A stretch of DNA of 64,000 nucleotides from Chachezhania sediminis (lineage in GTDB: Bacteria > Pseudomonadota > Alphaproteobacteria > Rhodobacterales > Rhodobacteraceae). Positions 34,524 through 44,077 of the stretch are shown here, piece by piece. The translations under genes were made by a program, and so were the position numbers. The DNA lies in contig NZ_VOPH01000001.1 of assembly GCF_009765275.1 (NCBI RefSeq), forward strand, positions 310,001 through 374,000. Reading direction: 5' to 3'. A model generated the notes under the pieces. That model had not been told where the DNA came from. It did not search any database and saw nothing but the letters and a program-made list of their open reading frames with translations. How positions within the stretch are numbered: the stretch's first letter is position 1; every line of letters begins with the position of its first letter.

Positions 34524-35108
34524 TCAGGCCTGCAGTTCCGCGTCCCAGTAGAGGAAGTCCATCCAGGAATCGTGCAGATAGTTGGGCGGAAACTTCCGGC
34601 CCACGTTCCGCATCTCCTCGGCCCCCGGCTGGCGCGGCGGCTTGCGCAGCGACATGCCCGCCTTGTGCAGGGGCTTCGAACCTTTCTTCAGGTTGCAGCT
34701 GGAACAGGCCGCCACGACATTCTGCCAGCTGGTCACGCCCCCGGCCGACCGCGGCACGACATGGTCGAAGGTCAGATCACCTTTCGCGCCGCAGTACTGA
34801 CAGCGAAATTCGTCCCTCAAGAAAAGATTAAAGCGCGTGAAGGCCACGCGCTTTTGAGGTTTGACGTAATCTTTCAGGACAACGACAGAGGGTATTCGGA
34901 TCACCGTGCTCGGGCTGCGGACCACCTCGTCATAGACGGCGACGATGTCGACCCGGTCCAGGAAGGCCGCCTTCACCGCCTCCTGCCAGGGCCACAGTGA
35001 CAACGGATAATAGGACAAGGGCCTGTAATCGGCATTCAGCACCAGCGCGGGGTGCTGTTTCAATGCCGCCGGTTCCCGTACAAACTCGGTCCTGAACTCT
35101 GCATTCAT
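34524..35108 (-). CDS. HNH endonuclease family protein
   Basis: 194 residues from ATG 35108 (MNAEFRTEFVRE). The block FRCQYCGAKGDLTFDHVVPRS then VAACSSCNLKKG is a complete HNH motif with four zinc-binding Cys. A homologous protein is conserved chromosomally in many Rhodobacterales; its target is unknown, and it is not phage-derived by context. An extension to 35336 is low-complexity and rejected. Confidence 0.85.
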   Translation of the reverse strand: MNAEFRTEFVREPAALKQHPALVLNADYRPLSYYPLSLWPWQEAVKAAFLDRVDIVAVYDEVVRSPSTVIRIPSVVVLKDYVKPQKRVAFTRFNLFLRDEFRCQYCGAKGDLTFDHVVPRSAGGVTSWQNVVAACSSCNLKKGSKPLHKAGMSLRKPPRQPGAEEMRNVGRKFPPNYLHDSWMDFLYWDAELQA

Positions 35109-35458
35109 CGTCGTCGGTCGCCCCTTGTTCGTCCCGGTCCGCGTCCGGCGGACAACGGTCCGCAGGGCGCCCTCGGTGGTCGGTCTGCGCCCGGGGCCAG
35201 GGTGACAGGTGCCCGGCCGGGGCGCTGGTCTGCCTGCCGGACATGGGCCGTTCGATCCCGTCGGGGGACCGCCTTGGCGGTCCTGCGGGACCAGCCGGTC
35301 GACTGTCCGCTTCACTTGACTATATATCGCGGTCAACTACGGGCAAGCGCCAAGTTGCCACAAGATGTCGCTTGCCTGATAGGGCGTTTCCATGACACGA
35401 GAATGACGGTTCTCCACATCCTTCGCCTCAACGGCCCGCCGGCCTGCGCCAGGAAATC
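35109..35458. other. Intergenic region between divergent genes
   Basis: 350 bases holding the promoters of the HNH gene (minus) and rluE (plus). The sequence around 35310-35340 (TTGACTATATAT) is AT-rich and could hold a promoter. No gene seen. Confidence 0.5.
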
Positions 35459-36031
35459 ATGACGCGACTGATCCGCCTCAACAAGCCCCATGGCGTGCTC
35501 TCGCAGTTCACCGACAAGGGAACGGCGGGCAGCGGCCGACCGACGCTCTCGGGCCTGGTCGACGTGCCCGGCGTCTACCCCGCAGGCCGCCTCGACCGCG
35601 ACAGCGAAGGTCTCCTGCTCCTGACCGACGACGGCCGCCTCCAGGCCCGTATCGCGGAGCCGAAACGCAAGATGGAAAAGACCTATCTGGTGCAGGTCGA
35701 GGGCCTTCCCGACGCCGCGGCCCTTACCGCCCTGACGAAGGGCGTCACGCTGAAGGACGGCCCGGCCCGCGCCCTTCGCGCAAAGCTGGTGCCCGAACCC
35801 GACTGGCTCTGGCCCCGCAATCCGCCGATCCGTGTCCGTCCATCGATCCCGGACTGCTGGCTGGAAGTGGTCCTGAACGAAGGCCGCAACCGACAGGTCC
35901 GCCGCATGACCGCCGCCGTCGGCCACCCCACGCTCCGCCTGATCCGGACGCAGATCGGCCCGTGGTCCCTGGACGACCTGCCCCCCGGCCACTGGGCCGA
36001 CGCGGACCCATCCCTGGCCCGCCGCCCCTGA
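35459..36031 (+). CDS. rluE: 23S rRNA pseudouridine synthase, RluE-like
   Basis: 190 residues. [14 protein letters not shown] at the start and [15 protein letters not shown] with the catalytic Asp are diagnostic for the RsuA/RluB/E/F family; [11 protein letters not shown] is the third motif. There is no S4 domain, as in RluE, which makes pseudouridine 2457 in 23S rRNA. Start ATG 35459. Confidence 0.9.
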   Translation: MTRLIRLNKPHGVLSQFTDKGTAGSGRPTLSGLVDVPGVYPAGRLDRDSEGLLLLTDDGRLQARIAEPKRKMEKTYLVQVEGLPDAAALTALTKGVTLKDGPARALRAKLVPEPDWLWPRNPPIRVRPSIPDCWLEVVLNEGRNRQVRRMTAAVGHPTLRLIRTQIGPWSLDDLPPGHWADADPSLARRP

Positions 36032-36040
36032 CTTCTTTGG

Positions 36041-36096
36041 TCTTCAAATACCTCGGGGGAGTCGCGCCAAAGGCGCGGCCGGGGGCAGAGCCCCCG
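36041..36096. repeat. Dispersed GC-rich repeat, copy A (terminator-like)
   Basis: TCTTCAAATACCTCGGGGGAGTC followed by GCGCCAAAGGCGC and GGGGGCAGAGCCCCC hairpins. A second, diverged copy is at 41544-41608. It follows the rluE stop directly and may terminate its transcript. Confidence 0.6.
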
Positions 36097-36151
36097 TCGT
36101 CGAGAACACGTTCACGAACACCGAAATCTGGCCCGCGCGACAGGCCCAACC

Positions 36152-36179
36152 CGTAGGATGCGTGCGCCGCGCGCACCCC
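36152..36179. repeat. GTAGGNTGC palindromic repeat, copy 1
   Basis: CGTAGGATGCGTGC followed by GCGCGCACCC, forming a short hairpin. Related copies occur at 38845-38872 and 38942-38969. It lies between convergent genes. Confidence 0.55.
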
Positions 36180-36182
36180 TCC

Positions 36183-36848
36183 TCAAAACGACAGCTTGTC
36201 CCGCAGGAAGGCCAGCGCCACACCCAGCCCGTCGGGTGCGATCCCGTGTCCGGTGCCCTTCATCACATGGGCAAAGACTTCCTTGAACCCCGCCTCCTGC
36301 AGCGTTTCGGCGGCCTCCGGCAGCGCCTGCGGCGGCACCACGTCATCCATGTCGCCATGGACCAGCAGCACCGGCATGCGCGAGACGACATCGTCCGCGA
36401 AGGTTTCCCGCGCCAGCATCCGGCCGGAAAAGCCCACGATGCCTGCCACCGGGTCCGGGCGGCGCGGCGCCACGTAAAGGCTCATCATCGTGCCTTGCGA
36501 AAACCCGATCAGTGCCACCTGTTCGGGCATGACGTCCTCGTCCACCATCAGCGCGTCCAGAAACGCGTTCAGGTCGGCCGCGGCCATGTCCAGCCCGCGG
36601 GCCGCTTCCTCTTCCGAGGATCCGTCCAGCCAGGGGATCGGAAACCACTGGAACCCCATCGGCGCGCCCGGCACCCGTTCCGGGGCATCGGGCGCCACGA
36701 ACAGCGTATCCGGCAGATGCTCGCCCAGCGGATCCGCCAGTCCCAGAAGGTCCGCCCCGTTTGCCCCATAGCCATGCAGGAACACCACGACGGATCGCGT
36801 TTCCCCCGATACCGGCTCTACTCGTCCGGCCTGCAACACCCGCGTCAT
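36183..36848 (-). CDS. Phospholipase/carboxylesterase family hydrolase
   Basis: 221-residue alpha/beta hydrolase. VVFLHGYGANG is the oxyanion region, IGFSQGTM carries the nucleophile Ser (near 119), DMDDVVP the Asp, and GTGHGI the His. The family (Abhydrolase_2) hydrolyses short acyl esters. No signal peptide. Start overlaps the AlkA-like gene's stop (ATGA), which forms a two-gene operon. Confidence 0.88.
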   Translation of the reverse strand: MTRVLQAGRVEPVSGETRSVVVFLHGYGANGADLLGLADPLGEHLPDTLFVAPDAPERVPGAPMGFQWFPIPWLDGSSEEEAARGLDMAAADLNAFLDALMVDEDVMPEQVALIGFSQGTMMSLYVAPRRPDPVAGIVGFSGRMLARETFADDVVSRMPVLLVHGDMDDVVPPQALPEAAETLQEAGFKEVFAHVMKGTGHGIAPDGLGVALAFLRDKLSF

Positions 36849-37504
36849 CGGATCCCTTCCCTGTTCCTGACCACCCGGTAATAGGCCCAGAGCGTGCGCG
36901 CGGCAACCGAGCGCCAGGGGCTCCAGTCTTCCGCCATGGCACGGAAGGCACGTTCCTTCGGCCGCTCGTCCAGGTCGAACAGCGCCCGCGCCGCCTCCTG
37001 CAGCGCAAGATCGCCGGGCGCAAAGACATCGGCCCGACCCAGCGAGAACATGGCATAGATCTCGGCCGTCCAGACCCCGATCCCCGGCACCGCGACCAGG
37101 GTCGCGATCACCTCCTCTGTCGGAAGGATGCGCAAGGCGGCATAGTCGATGCCCGCCTCGGCCAGCGCCCTGGCATAGCGCATCTTGGGCCGCGACAGGC
37201 CCACGGCGCGCAGGTCGTCCTCGGTCGCGGCCCGGATCCCGGCGGGCGAGGCAAGTCCCGCCGCCTGCACCCGTCCCCAGATCGCCGCGGCCGAGGCGGT
37301 GGAAACCTGCTGGCTGACGATGGCGCTCAACAGTTCGGCGAAGCCGTCGGGCTTGCGGCGCAGGGGCAGCGTTCCGACCTGTTCAAGCGCCGCGGCAAAG
37401 CGCGGCTCGCGCGTGGCCAGCCAGGCGGCGCCTTCCGCGACGCAGGCATCGCTTTCGATGATCCGGCCGATGGGCGCCGCATCCGGGTTCGGGACAAATG
37501 TCAT
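36845..37504 (-). CDS. DNA-3-methyladenine glycosylase II (AlkA-like)
   Basis: 219 residues from ATG 37504 (MTFVPNPDAAP). Helix-hairpin-helix-GPD layout: LLSAIVSQQVSTASA, LSRPKMRYARALA, LVAVPGIGVWTAEIY and catalytic Asp in FAPGDLALQ. Removes alkylated purines in base excision repair. An in-frame extension to 37828 lies opposite the transporter gene and is rejected. Confidence 0.9.
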   Translation of the reverse strand: MTFVPNPDAAPIGRIIESDACVAEGAAWLATREPRFAAALEQVGTLPLRRKPDGFAELLSAIVSQQVSTASAAAIWGRVQAAGLASPAGIRAATEDDLRAVGLSRPKMRYARALAEAGIDYAALRILPTEEVIATLVAVPGIGVWTAEIYAMFSLGRADVFAPGDLALQEAARALFDLDERPKERAFRAMAEDWSPWRSVAARTLWAYYRVVRNREGIR

Positions 37505-37556
37505 GGCCTGCACCCTACGTAACGTCGCAGGTTGATCAAGGTCCTTGTCGGACACG

Positions 37557-38813
37557 ATGACCCGGCCTACTCCCTTCACCATGACTGACATGACCGCCCC
37601 CCTTCCGACCGTCGATTCCCGCGCCCGCCGAAATGTCATCGTTCTGGTGATCGCGCAGGCGACCATCGGATCGCAGATGCCGATGATCTTTACCGTGGGG
37701 GGGCTGGCAGGCCAGTCGCTGGCAACCAATCCCTGCCTTGCGACCTTGCCGATCTCGCTGATCGTTCTGGGCTCGATGTGCGCCGCAACCCCGCTGTCTG
37801 CGATCATGCAGCGTTTTGGCCGGCGCACGGGCTTCTTCGTCGGCGCGGGCGCGGGCGTTCTGGGCAGCGCGACCGGGGCGGTGGCGCTTTACCTTGCGTC
37901 CTTCCCGCTGCTGCTTCTGGGCAGCTTCATCACCGGCACCTACATGAGCGCGCACGGCTTTTACCGCTTTGCCGCCACCGACACGGCGCCGCCCGCCTTC
38001 CGGCCGCGCGCCATCTCCTATGTCATGGCCGGCGGTCTGCTATCGGCCGCGATCGGGCCCAACCTCGCCACGATGACGATGGGGGCGACGGTGATCCCGT
38101 TTCTGGGCACCTACCTTGCGGTGATCGTGGTGAACCTGATCGGCGCCACCGTCTTCCTGTTCCTAGACATCCCCAGGACCGCCCCGGTCCCCGCGGGTGG
38201 CGATGGCGGTCGCACCCGGTGGGAAATGCTGAAGACCCCCCGCATCGCGGTGGCGATCCTATGCGCCACGGTTTCTTATGCGTTGATGAGCCTGATGATG
38301 ACCTCGACGCCCCTGGCCGTCGTGGGCTGCGGCTTTGCACCGACGGATGCCGGCCATGTCGTGTCGGCCCACGTGCTGGCCATGTATGCGCCGTCCTTTT
38401 TCACCGGCTTCCTGATCAACCGCTTCGGCGTCGAGAAGATCATGGGCCTGGGCCTGGCGATCCTGCTTTGCGCCGGTCTGGTTGCCATGTCGGGGGTCGA
38501 ACTGACGCACTTCTTCATCGCCCTGATGCTCTTGGGCGTGGGCTGGAACTTCGGGTTCATCGGCGCCACGACCATGCTGACCGCAAGCCACACCGATGCC
38601 GAGCGCGGCCGCATGCAGGGCCTGAACGACCTGATCCTGTTCGGCGGCGTGACCCTGGCCTCGCTGTCCTCGGGCGGACTGATGAACTGTTCCGGCGGCA
38701 CGCCGCAGGAAGGCTGGAACGCCGTCACCATGGCCATGGCCCCGCCGCTGGTCCTGGCCGGTGCCGCCCTGCTGTGGCTGGTCCTGCGCCCCGAAGCCCG
38801 CAGGCCCGGCTGA
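37557..38813 (+). CDS. MFS transporter
   Basis: About 418 residues with 12 hydrophobic segments. Loop motif MQRFGRRTGFF between helices 2 and 3 is the MFS signature A form, and a second occurs as INRFGVEKIMG. The substrate cannot be inferred. ATG 37557 chosen; 37581 is possible and a TTG at 37545 is less likely. Confidence 0.85.
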   Translation: MTRPTPFTMTDMTAPLPTVDSRARRNVIVLVIAQATIGSQMPMIFTVGGLAGQSLATNPCLATLPISLIVLGSMCAATPLSAIMQRFGRRTGFFVGAGAGVLGSATGAVALYLASFPLLLLGSFITGTYMSAHGFYRFAATDTAPPAFRPRAISYVMAGGLLSAAIGPNLATMTMGATVIPFLGTYLAVIVVNLIGATVFLFLDIPRTAPVPAGGDGGRTRWEMLKTPRIAVAILCATVSYALMSLMMTSTPLAVVGCGFAPTDAGHVVSAHVLAMYAPSFFTGFLINRFGVEKIMGLGLAILLCAGLVAMSGVELTHFFIALMLLGVGWNFGFIGATTMLTASHTDAERGRMQGLNDLILFGGVTLASLSSGGLMNCSGGTPQEGWNAVTMAMAPPLVLAGAALLWLVLRPEARRPG

Positions 38814-38844
38814 TCCCACCCCCGGCCACACCGTGACCGGGCCG

Positions 38845-38969
38845 GTAGGGTGCCGTGCTTCGCACGCACCGTTACCTCATCGGATGTGAGCGCTGCGTAC
38901 AAGTTACGCACCCTGCAACGGCAACCCGGCATGACCAGCACCGTAGGGTGGCTGCTCTGTACGCACCAT
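38845..38969. repeat. GTAGGGTG palindromic repeats, copies 2 and 3
   Basis: GGTAGGGTGCCGTGCTTCGCACGCACCG at 38845-38872, and CGTAGGGTGGCTGCTCTGTACGCACC at 38942-38967. Between them is another GCGTAC...TTACGCACC arm. Typical of extragenic palindromes in Rhodobacterales; no gene in this 205-base interval. Confidence 0.55.
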
Positions 38970-39018
38970 CGCCTCATTGTCAGAGAGCGGAGCATGCTCC
39001 GCACCTGGCCCACGCGGA

Positions 39019-39801
39019 TCACCAGCGACCGGTTAAACCGGTCACCATCAGCGACAGCTTCCGCCGGGCTTCGGACAGGCCCAACGATCCGTCGGCGACC
39101 CGCGACGGTGCGGCACTGGCCTGCGCCAGGATCGGCCCCGCCTGCCATACGGACCACAGGACAGGTCGCGCGGATGCCGGCACCTTCGACCGTCCGGCCC
39201 GCGCCCGCGCAAGGCGTATCAGGCCTTCGTCCGCCAGCATCTTCAACGCTTCGACGCGACCGTCGACAAGCGGCTTCCGGCCTGCGGCCTCGAACTCCGG
39301 CACGGCGCGCAGCCATGCGGCCAGGCCTCCGGCCCAGGCCGCGTCGCGCACCGCGCTCTCAGCCTCAGGTCCTGCGCCCAGGATCCGTGCCGCGGTCCAC
39401 AGCAAGGTCCCAGCCGTCCGGTCCAGATGCGCGTCGAATTCGGTCTGATCCCCGAACGGATCGCGATAGATGTCCCAGCGCCGCGCCAGGACGGCCTCGT
39501 CCAGCGCCTCGGCCCCGTCCCGATCCAGCACCGCGGCCAGCGGCGTCACCACTTCGTGCCGCCGCACCGTCCCGCCTTCGGCGATCTCTGCCAGCGCGTC
39601 TCGCCACCATTGCAGGCGCATCTCGGCGATCATCGCTTCCTGCGTCACCCAGGGCGCGCGCGCGATTTCCACGTTGAAGGCATAAAGCGGGAACATCACC
39701 TTCCGCGCCGCCACCGGGGCGGCCATGGTCGCAAGGAAGCGGTCGGGGTCGCCCTGGTGGACCAGCCCCGCACAGCCGTTCAGATCGTCGTCAAGGCTCA
39801 C
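39019..39801 (-). CDS. Squalene/phytoene synthase-like protein
   Basis: 260 residues from GTG 39801. DPDRFLATMAAPVAARKVMFPLYAFNVEIARAP and LQWWRDALAEI match the trans-isoprenyl diphosphate synthase head-to-head fold; the usual DxxxD aspartates are not fully conserved, as in the NDUFAF6-type members linked to complex I assembly. A role as synthase is therefore unlikely. It follows cimA by 8 bases. Confidence 0.75.
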   Translation of the reverse strand: MSLDDDLNGCAGLVHQGDPDRFLATMAAPVAARKVMFPLYAFNVEIARAPWVTQEAMIAEMRLQWWRDALAEIAEGGTVRRHEVVTPLAAVLDRDGAEALDEAVLARRWDIYRDPFGDQTEFDAHLDRTAGTLLWTAARILGAGPEAESAVRDAAWAGGLAAWLRAVPEFEAAGRKPLVDGRVEALKMLADEGLIRLARARAGRSKVPASARPVLWSVWQAGPILAQASAAPSRVADGSLGLSEARRKLSLMVTGLTGRW

Positions 39802-39808
39802 GCCGCCC

Positions 39809-41452
39809 TCATGTCTCCGCGGCCGCGCGCAGGGGCGCGACCTTTCCGGCGTCATGTACCAGCTTCCACCGGATGGCGTCGAGCAGCGCTTCGAAACTTG
39901 CGTCCACTATGTTCGGGCTGACGCCCACGGTCGACCAACGCTGCCCGGCGCCATCCTCGCTGTCGATGATGACGCGCGTCACGGCCTCGGTCCCGCCTTG
40001 CGTGATCCGCACCTTGAAATCGACCAGCCGCATATCCTCGATCTGTTCCGAGAACCGGCCCAGATCCTTCGCCAGCGCCTGGCTCAGCGCATTGACCGGA
40101 CCCCGGTCGCAACCGCTCTCGTCATAGCTCTCGCTCACCGACAGCCGCTTCTCGCCATCGACGGTCACCACGACCACGGCTTCGGACACGGTGATCTGCT
40201 GGCCGCGCGCGTTCTGCCGCCGTTCCACCGTCACACGATAGCGGTCGACGTGGAACAGCTTCGGCAACTGCCCCAGTTCCTCGCGTGCCAGCAGTTCGAA
40301 GGACGCCTGCGCCGTGTCATAGGAATAGCCTTCGGTCTCCCGTTCCTTCACCCGGTCCAGGATTCGCGCCAGCGCCGGGTCGTCCTTGGCGACCTCGATC
40401 CCGGCCTCGGCCAGCCGGCGGCGGAGGTTGGATTGCCCGGCCTGGTTCGACATCGGGATGATGCGGGCATTGCCCACGACCGACGGATCGACATGTTCAT
40501 AGGTCGCCGGGTTCTTCAGGATCGCGCTGGCATGCAGCCCCGCCTTGTGTGCAAAGGCCGATGCGCCGACATAGGGCGCCTGCCGCTGCGGCACGCGGTT
40601 CAGGATGTCGTCCAGCATCCGGCTGGTCCGCGTCAGCTTCTTCAGCGCGTCTTTCGACACACCGATGTCGAAGGCGCTGGCATAGGGCTCCTTCAGCAGA
40701 AGCGTCGGGATCAGAGAAGTCAGGTTGGCATTGCCGCACCGCTCCCCCAGCCCGTTCAGCGTGCCCTGGATCTGGCGCGCGCCGGCCTCGACCGCGGCCA
40801 GCGAACAGGCCACCGCCATTTCGGTATCGTTGTGGGTGTGAATTGCCAGCCGATCGCCGGGGACGCCCGCCGCGATCACCTCCCGCACGATCCGCCCGAT
40901 CTCCTCCGGCACGGTGCCGCCATTGGTATCGCACAGCACGACCCAGCGCGCCCCGGCCTCCAGGGCGGCCTTCAGCGTCGACAGCGCATAATCCGGATCG
41001 GCGCGGTAGCCGTCAAAGAAATGTTCGGCATCGAACAGCGCCTCGCGGCCCGAGGCCACGATATGCGCCATCGAGGCGCGGATGTTCTCGACATTCTCGT
41101 CCCGCGGGATCCCCAGCGCCTCGTCGACATGGAAGACATGGGACTTGCCCACCAGGCACACGGTCCCGGTCCCGGCATTCATCACCGCCGCCAGCACGTC
41201 GTCATTGTCCGCCGACCGGCCCGACCTCTTGGTCATGCCAAAGGCTGCCAGCCTGGCCTTCGTCTTCGGCGCTACCTCGAAAAACCCGCTGTCGGTCGGG
41301 TTGGCCCCGGGCCAGCCGCCCTCGATATAGTCCACCCCCAGCGCGTCCAGCGCCGTGGCAATCGCCACCTTGTCGTCGACCGAGAACTGCACGCCCTGGG
41401 TCTGCTGCCCGTCCCGCAACGTGGTGTCATAGAGATAGAGCCGCTCAGCCAT
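39809..41452 (-). CDS. cimA: Citramalate synthase
   Basis: 547 residues. DTTLRDGQQTQGVQFS opens the HMGL-like TIM barrel with the metal Asp, and HTHNDTEMAVA provides the metal-binding His; DALGVDYIEGGWPG is typical of citramalate synthase rather than 2-isopropylmalate synthase. A LeuA-type allosteric domain follows at about 410-535. It condenses pyruvate and acetyl-CoA to citramalate for isoleucine synthesis independent of threonine. Confidence 0.93.
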   Translation of the reverse strand: MAERLYLYDTTLRDGQQTQGVQFSVDDKVAIATALDALGVDYIEGGWPGANPTDSGFFEVAPKTKARLAAFGMTKRSGRSADNDDVLAAVMNAGTGTVCLVGKSHVFHVDEALGIPRDENVENIRASMAHIVASGREALFDAEHFFDGYRADPDYALSTLKAALEAGARWVVLCDTNGGTVPEEIGRIVREVIAAGVPGDRLAIHTHNDTEMAVACSLAAVEAGARQIQGTLNGLGERCGNANLTSLIPTLLLKEPYASAFDIGVSKDALKKLTRTSRMLDDILNRVPQRQAPYVGASAFAHKAGLHASAILKNPATYEHVDPSVVGNARIIPMSNQAGQSNLRRRLAEAGIEVAKDDPALARILDRVKERETEGYSYDTAQASFELLAREELGQLPKLFHVDRYRVTVERRQNARGQQITVSEAVVVVTVDGEKRLSVSESYDESGCDRGPVNALSQALAKDLGRFSEQIEDMRLVDFKVRITQGGTEAVTRVIIDSEDGAGQRWSTVGVSPNIVDASFEALLDAIRWKLVHDAGKVAPLRAAAET

Positions 41453-41767
41453 GTGCCCGCTCCTCCTTCGCGCAAGGGCCTGTGGACCCGACCATCATCG
41501 CAGGAAAGGCCGTGCCACCAGGCACCCCGCCCCTGCTTCTTCTCTTCTGAAATACTCTCGGGGGGAGTCCCGGACATGGTCCGGGACGGGGGGCAGACAG
41601 CCCCCCTCCTCGCGCGACGCGCTTGCGCCCCGCAAAGATCAGGCACAGCCGCCCGAAACCGATCCCGCCCGGAGCGCCTGCCCCTTGGGCAGCGCCCGGC
41701 CGCCTTCGCGGTCGGGCGCTTCGCACACCCCGGCCGCCGGACAAGGCCCCCTGTCGCTCCAGGACCG
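41453..41767. other. Intergenic region with repeat copy B
   Basis: 315 bases between cysS and cimA (same strand). It contains the dispersed repeat at 41544-41608 and otherwise only GC-rich filler; no gene recognised. Confidence 0.55.
41544..41608. repeat. Dispersed GC-rich repeat, copy B
   Basis: TTCTGAAATACTCTCGGGGGGAGTC followed by the hairpin CCCGGACATGGTCCGGG and GGGGGCAGACAGCCCCC. Diverged relative of 36041-36096; lies downstream of cysS on the minus strand. Confidence 0.6.
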
Positions 41768-43162
41768 TCATCCCAGCGCCTCCACCTTGGCCGCATCGAA
41801 GCCCGGCCCCGGCATCAGTTCGACGCCTGTCTTGCTCATCCGCACCTCGACGCCCGCATCCAGAAGCGCCGCCTTCAGCGCATCCACGGCCGAGAAATCC
41901 TTGGACGCCATCGCCGCCTCGCGCAGCGCGGCCAGCCTGTCCGCCAGCCCGCCGAGGTCCGGCCCCGCAGACGCCCAGCCCGACATCTCCTCCGTCATCA
42001 GCCCCATCATCCGGGCCGAGGCCAGAAAGACACCTTTCTCGAAAAAGCAGTCCTTCTGCGGATTGCCCGCAATCTCGCGCGCCATGGCGTGCAACCGTGC
42101 AATGGCGCCCGCCGTGTTCAGATCGTCCGCCAGCGCATCGACGATGCCCTGGTCGACGCCTGCAGGTTCCGCCCCCCCGACCAGCCGATGCCAACCGCGC
42201 AGCGTCGCCTCCGCCGCCTCCGCCTTTGCCGCGGTCCAGTCCATTGGCTTGCGGTAATGCGTCGACAGGAAGACGAAGCGGATCACCTCGCCCGGGATCC
42301 CCTGGTCCAGAAGGTCCCGCACGGTAAAGAAATTGCCCAGCGACTTGGACATCTTCTTCCCTTCCACCTGCAGCATCTCGTTGTGCAGCCAGTAGCGGGC
42401 AAAAGTGCTTCCCGGATGGGCGCAGCGGCTCTGCGCGCATTCGTTCTCGTGGTGCGGGAACATCAGGTCGTTGCCGCCGCCATGAATGTCGAAGCTGGGG
42501 CCCAGGAGCGCGTGGCTCATGGCCGAGCATTCGATATGCCAGCCCGGCCGCCCGCGGCCCCAGGGGCTTTCCCAGCCCGGCAGGTCGGCGGCCGACGGCT
42601 TCCACAGGACGAAGTCCATCGGGTTCTTCTTGTAGGGTGCCACCTCGACCCGGGCGCCCGCGATCATGTCGTCGACCGACCGGCCCGACAGCGACCCATA
42701 GTCCCCGTCGCTTTCGACGGCGAACAGGACATGGCCTTCCGCCGCATAGGCATGGCCCGAGGCCACCAGCGCCTTGATCATCTCGACCATGCGGTCGACA
42801 TAGTCCGTTGCGCGCGGCATCTCCCCCGGCTCCAGCGCCCCCAGCGCGCCCATATCTTCCAGGAACCACTGCGTCGTCTCGGACGTGATGTCGCCGATCG
42901 GCCGCCCGGATTCTTCGGCCCGGGCGATGATCTTGTCGTCGATATCGGTGAAATTTCGTACATAGACCACGTGCTCCGCCCCGTAGACATGCCGCAGCAG
43001 CCGGTAGAGCACGTCGAACACGACCACGGGCCGCGCATTGCCCATATGCGCCCGGTCATAGACCGTCGGCCCGCAGACATAGAGACCCACCCGATCCGGG
43101 TCGAGCGGCTCGAACCGCTCCTTCGCCCGCGTGCGGGAATTGGTCAGCTGGATCTCGGTCAT
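41768..43162 (-). CDS. cysS: Cysteinyl-tRNA synthetase
   Basis: 464 residues. [18 protein letters not shown] holds the zinc Cys and HIGH-type HMGN signature; [24 protein letters not shown] and HHENECAQS give the other zinc ligands, and [10 protein letters not shown] is the KMSKS loop. Charges tRNA-Cys with cysteine. Length is normal and the anticodon-binding tail is intact. Confidence 0.97.
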   Translation of the reverse strand: MTEIQLTNSRTRAKERFEPLDPDRVGLYVCGPTVYDRAHMGNARPVVVFDVLYRLLRHVYGAEHVVYVRNFTDIDDKIIARAEESGRPIGDITSETTQWFLEDMGALGALEPGEMPRATDYVDRMVEMIKALVASGHAYAAEGHVLFAVESDGDYGSLSGRSVDDMIAGARVEVAPYKKNPMDFVLWKPSAADLPGWESPWGRGRPGWHIECSAMSHALLGPSFDIHGGGNDLMFPHHENECAQSRCAHPGSTFARYWLHNEMLQVEGKKMSKSLGNFFTVRDLLDQGIPGEVIRFVFLSTHYRKPMDWTAAKAEAAEATLRGWHRLVGGAEPAGVDQGIVDALADDLNTAGAIARLHAMAREIAGNPQKDCFFEKGVFLASARMMGLMTEEMSGWASAGPDLGGLADRLAALREAAMASKDFSAVDALKAALLDAGVEVRMSKTGVELMPGPGFDAAKVEALG

Positions 43163-43257
43163 CGTTCAAGGCTCCTTCGCGCATTTCCACTGGTCGTGGG
43201 ACCACTGTTCAGGGGCGCGGGCCTGTCACGGTATTCTGGGGAAAAAATATGAAGAAG

Positions 43258-43348
43258 ACCGGCCCGCTGAAGTGATCAGCAGGGAATAATGCAGCAGATA
43301 ATGATCAGGCCGGTACGGTTCATGTCCGGCCCATACCATGGGCCGGAC
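43258..43348. promoter_or_regulatory. Nested palindromes between cysS and the YjbR-like gene
   Basis: ACCGGCC (43258) pairs with GGCCGGT (43308), TGATCA occurs at 43273 and 43302, and GTCCGGCCCAT-ACC-ATGGGCCGGAC (43324-43348) is a perfect 11-base hairpin. The region lies upstream of both divergent genes and could be a leader or a two-way regulatory element. Confidence 0.5.
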
Positions 43349-43409
43349 CCGCCGCCAAGTCCAATCGCATCGCTGGACACGCCCCACGGCATGCGTCAGG
43401 CTGGTGCCC

Positions 43410-43757
43410 ATGACGCGCGCCCTTGTCGACCAGATCTGCGAAGCCCTGCCCGGCGCCACCCGCGCGCTGGCGGCGGAAGGCGAGCTGGACTCCTGGAAGG
43501 TGGGCGGCAAGATGTTCGCCTGTTTCGGTCCCACCAGCGGCGATGGCGTTTCGGTCAAGACCGCCGGCACCGACACAGCCACCATGCTGATCGACGCGGG
43601 CATCGGCACCCGCGCCCGCTATTTCCACCGCAGCTGGATCCGCCTGGGATTCGACCTGGACGAGGCCGAACTGCGCCACCGGATCGAGACCTCCTACGAC
43701 CTGATCCGCGCCGCGCTGCCCAGGGCGCAGCGCACGGCGCTGCCGGACCGTACCTGA
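43410..43757 (+). CDS. MmcQ/YjbR family protein
   Basis: 115 residues from ATG 43410 (MTRALVDQICEALP). The YjbR fold is visible: GATRALAAEGELDSWKVGGKMFACFG, then YFHRSWIRLGFDLDEAEL and DLIRAALPR. This family binds DNA in a double-wing mode in solved structures but has no known pathway role. An in-frame start at 43338 lies in the hairpin and is unlikely. Confidence 0.85.
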   Translation: MTRALVDQICEALPGATRALAAEGELDSWKVGGKMFACFGPTSGDGVSVKTAGTDTATMLIDAGIGTRARYFHRSWIRLGFDLDEAELRHRIETSYDLIRAALPRAQRTALPDRT

Positions 43758-44077
43758 GACGCGGGCACCGCCAGCCGCCTCTGCCGCGCCATGCCCGGCC
43801 CGGCGCGGCGCGGTGACGCCGGGCCGAAAGGCCCCGCTCCCACCATGCCGGCGGGGTCCTCCTGTCGCCCGCCACAGCAGAAAACAACGCCGCCGTCCTC
43901 ATCGCTCAGGGACAAGATCACTGCCGAACGCCCCGGGTGGATCCGCGCCGCACCACCGCGCGCGCCCCGAACAGCGCCCAACGTCCTCTTCGTGGTGAGC
44001 CAGGGCAACCCGCGACATCAAGACCATCCCGACATCTGCCGATTGACTTCCCTAGCGCCGTTAAGCGACGTGGCGCC
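43758..44077. other. Intergenic stretch without gene
   Basis: 320 bases between two plus-strand genes. GC-rich, with short hairpins such as GGGCCGAAAGGCCC near 43823. Presumably contains the promoter of the aminotransferase gene; no gene seen. Confidence 0.5.

Noticed and set aside
39725-43252. 1175-residue open frame on the plus strand opposite cimA and cysS
   Set aside because: Antisense shadow of two conserved housekeeping genes.
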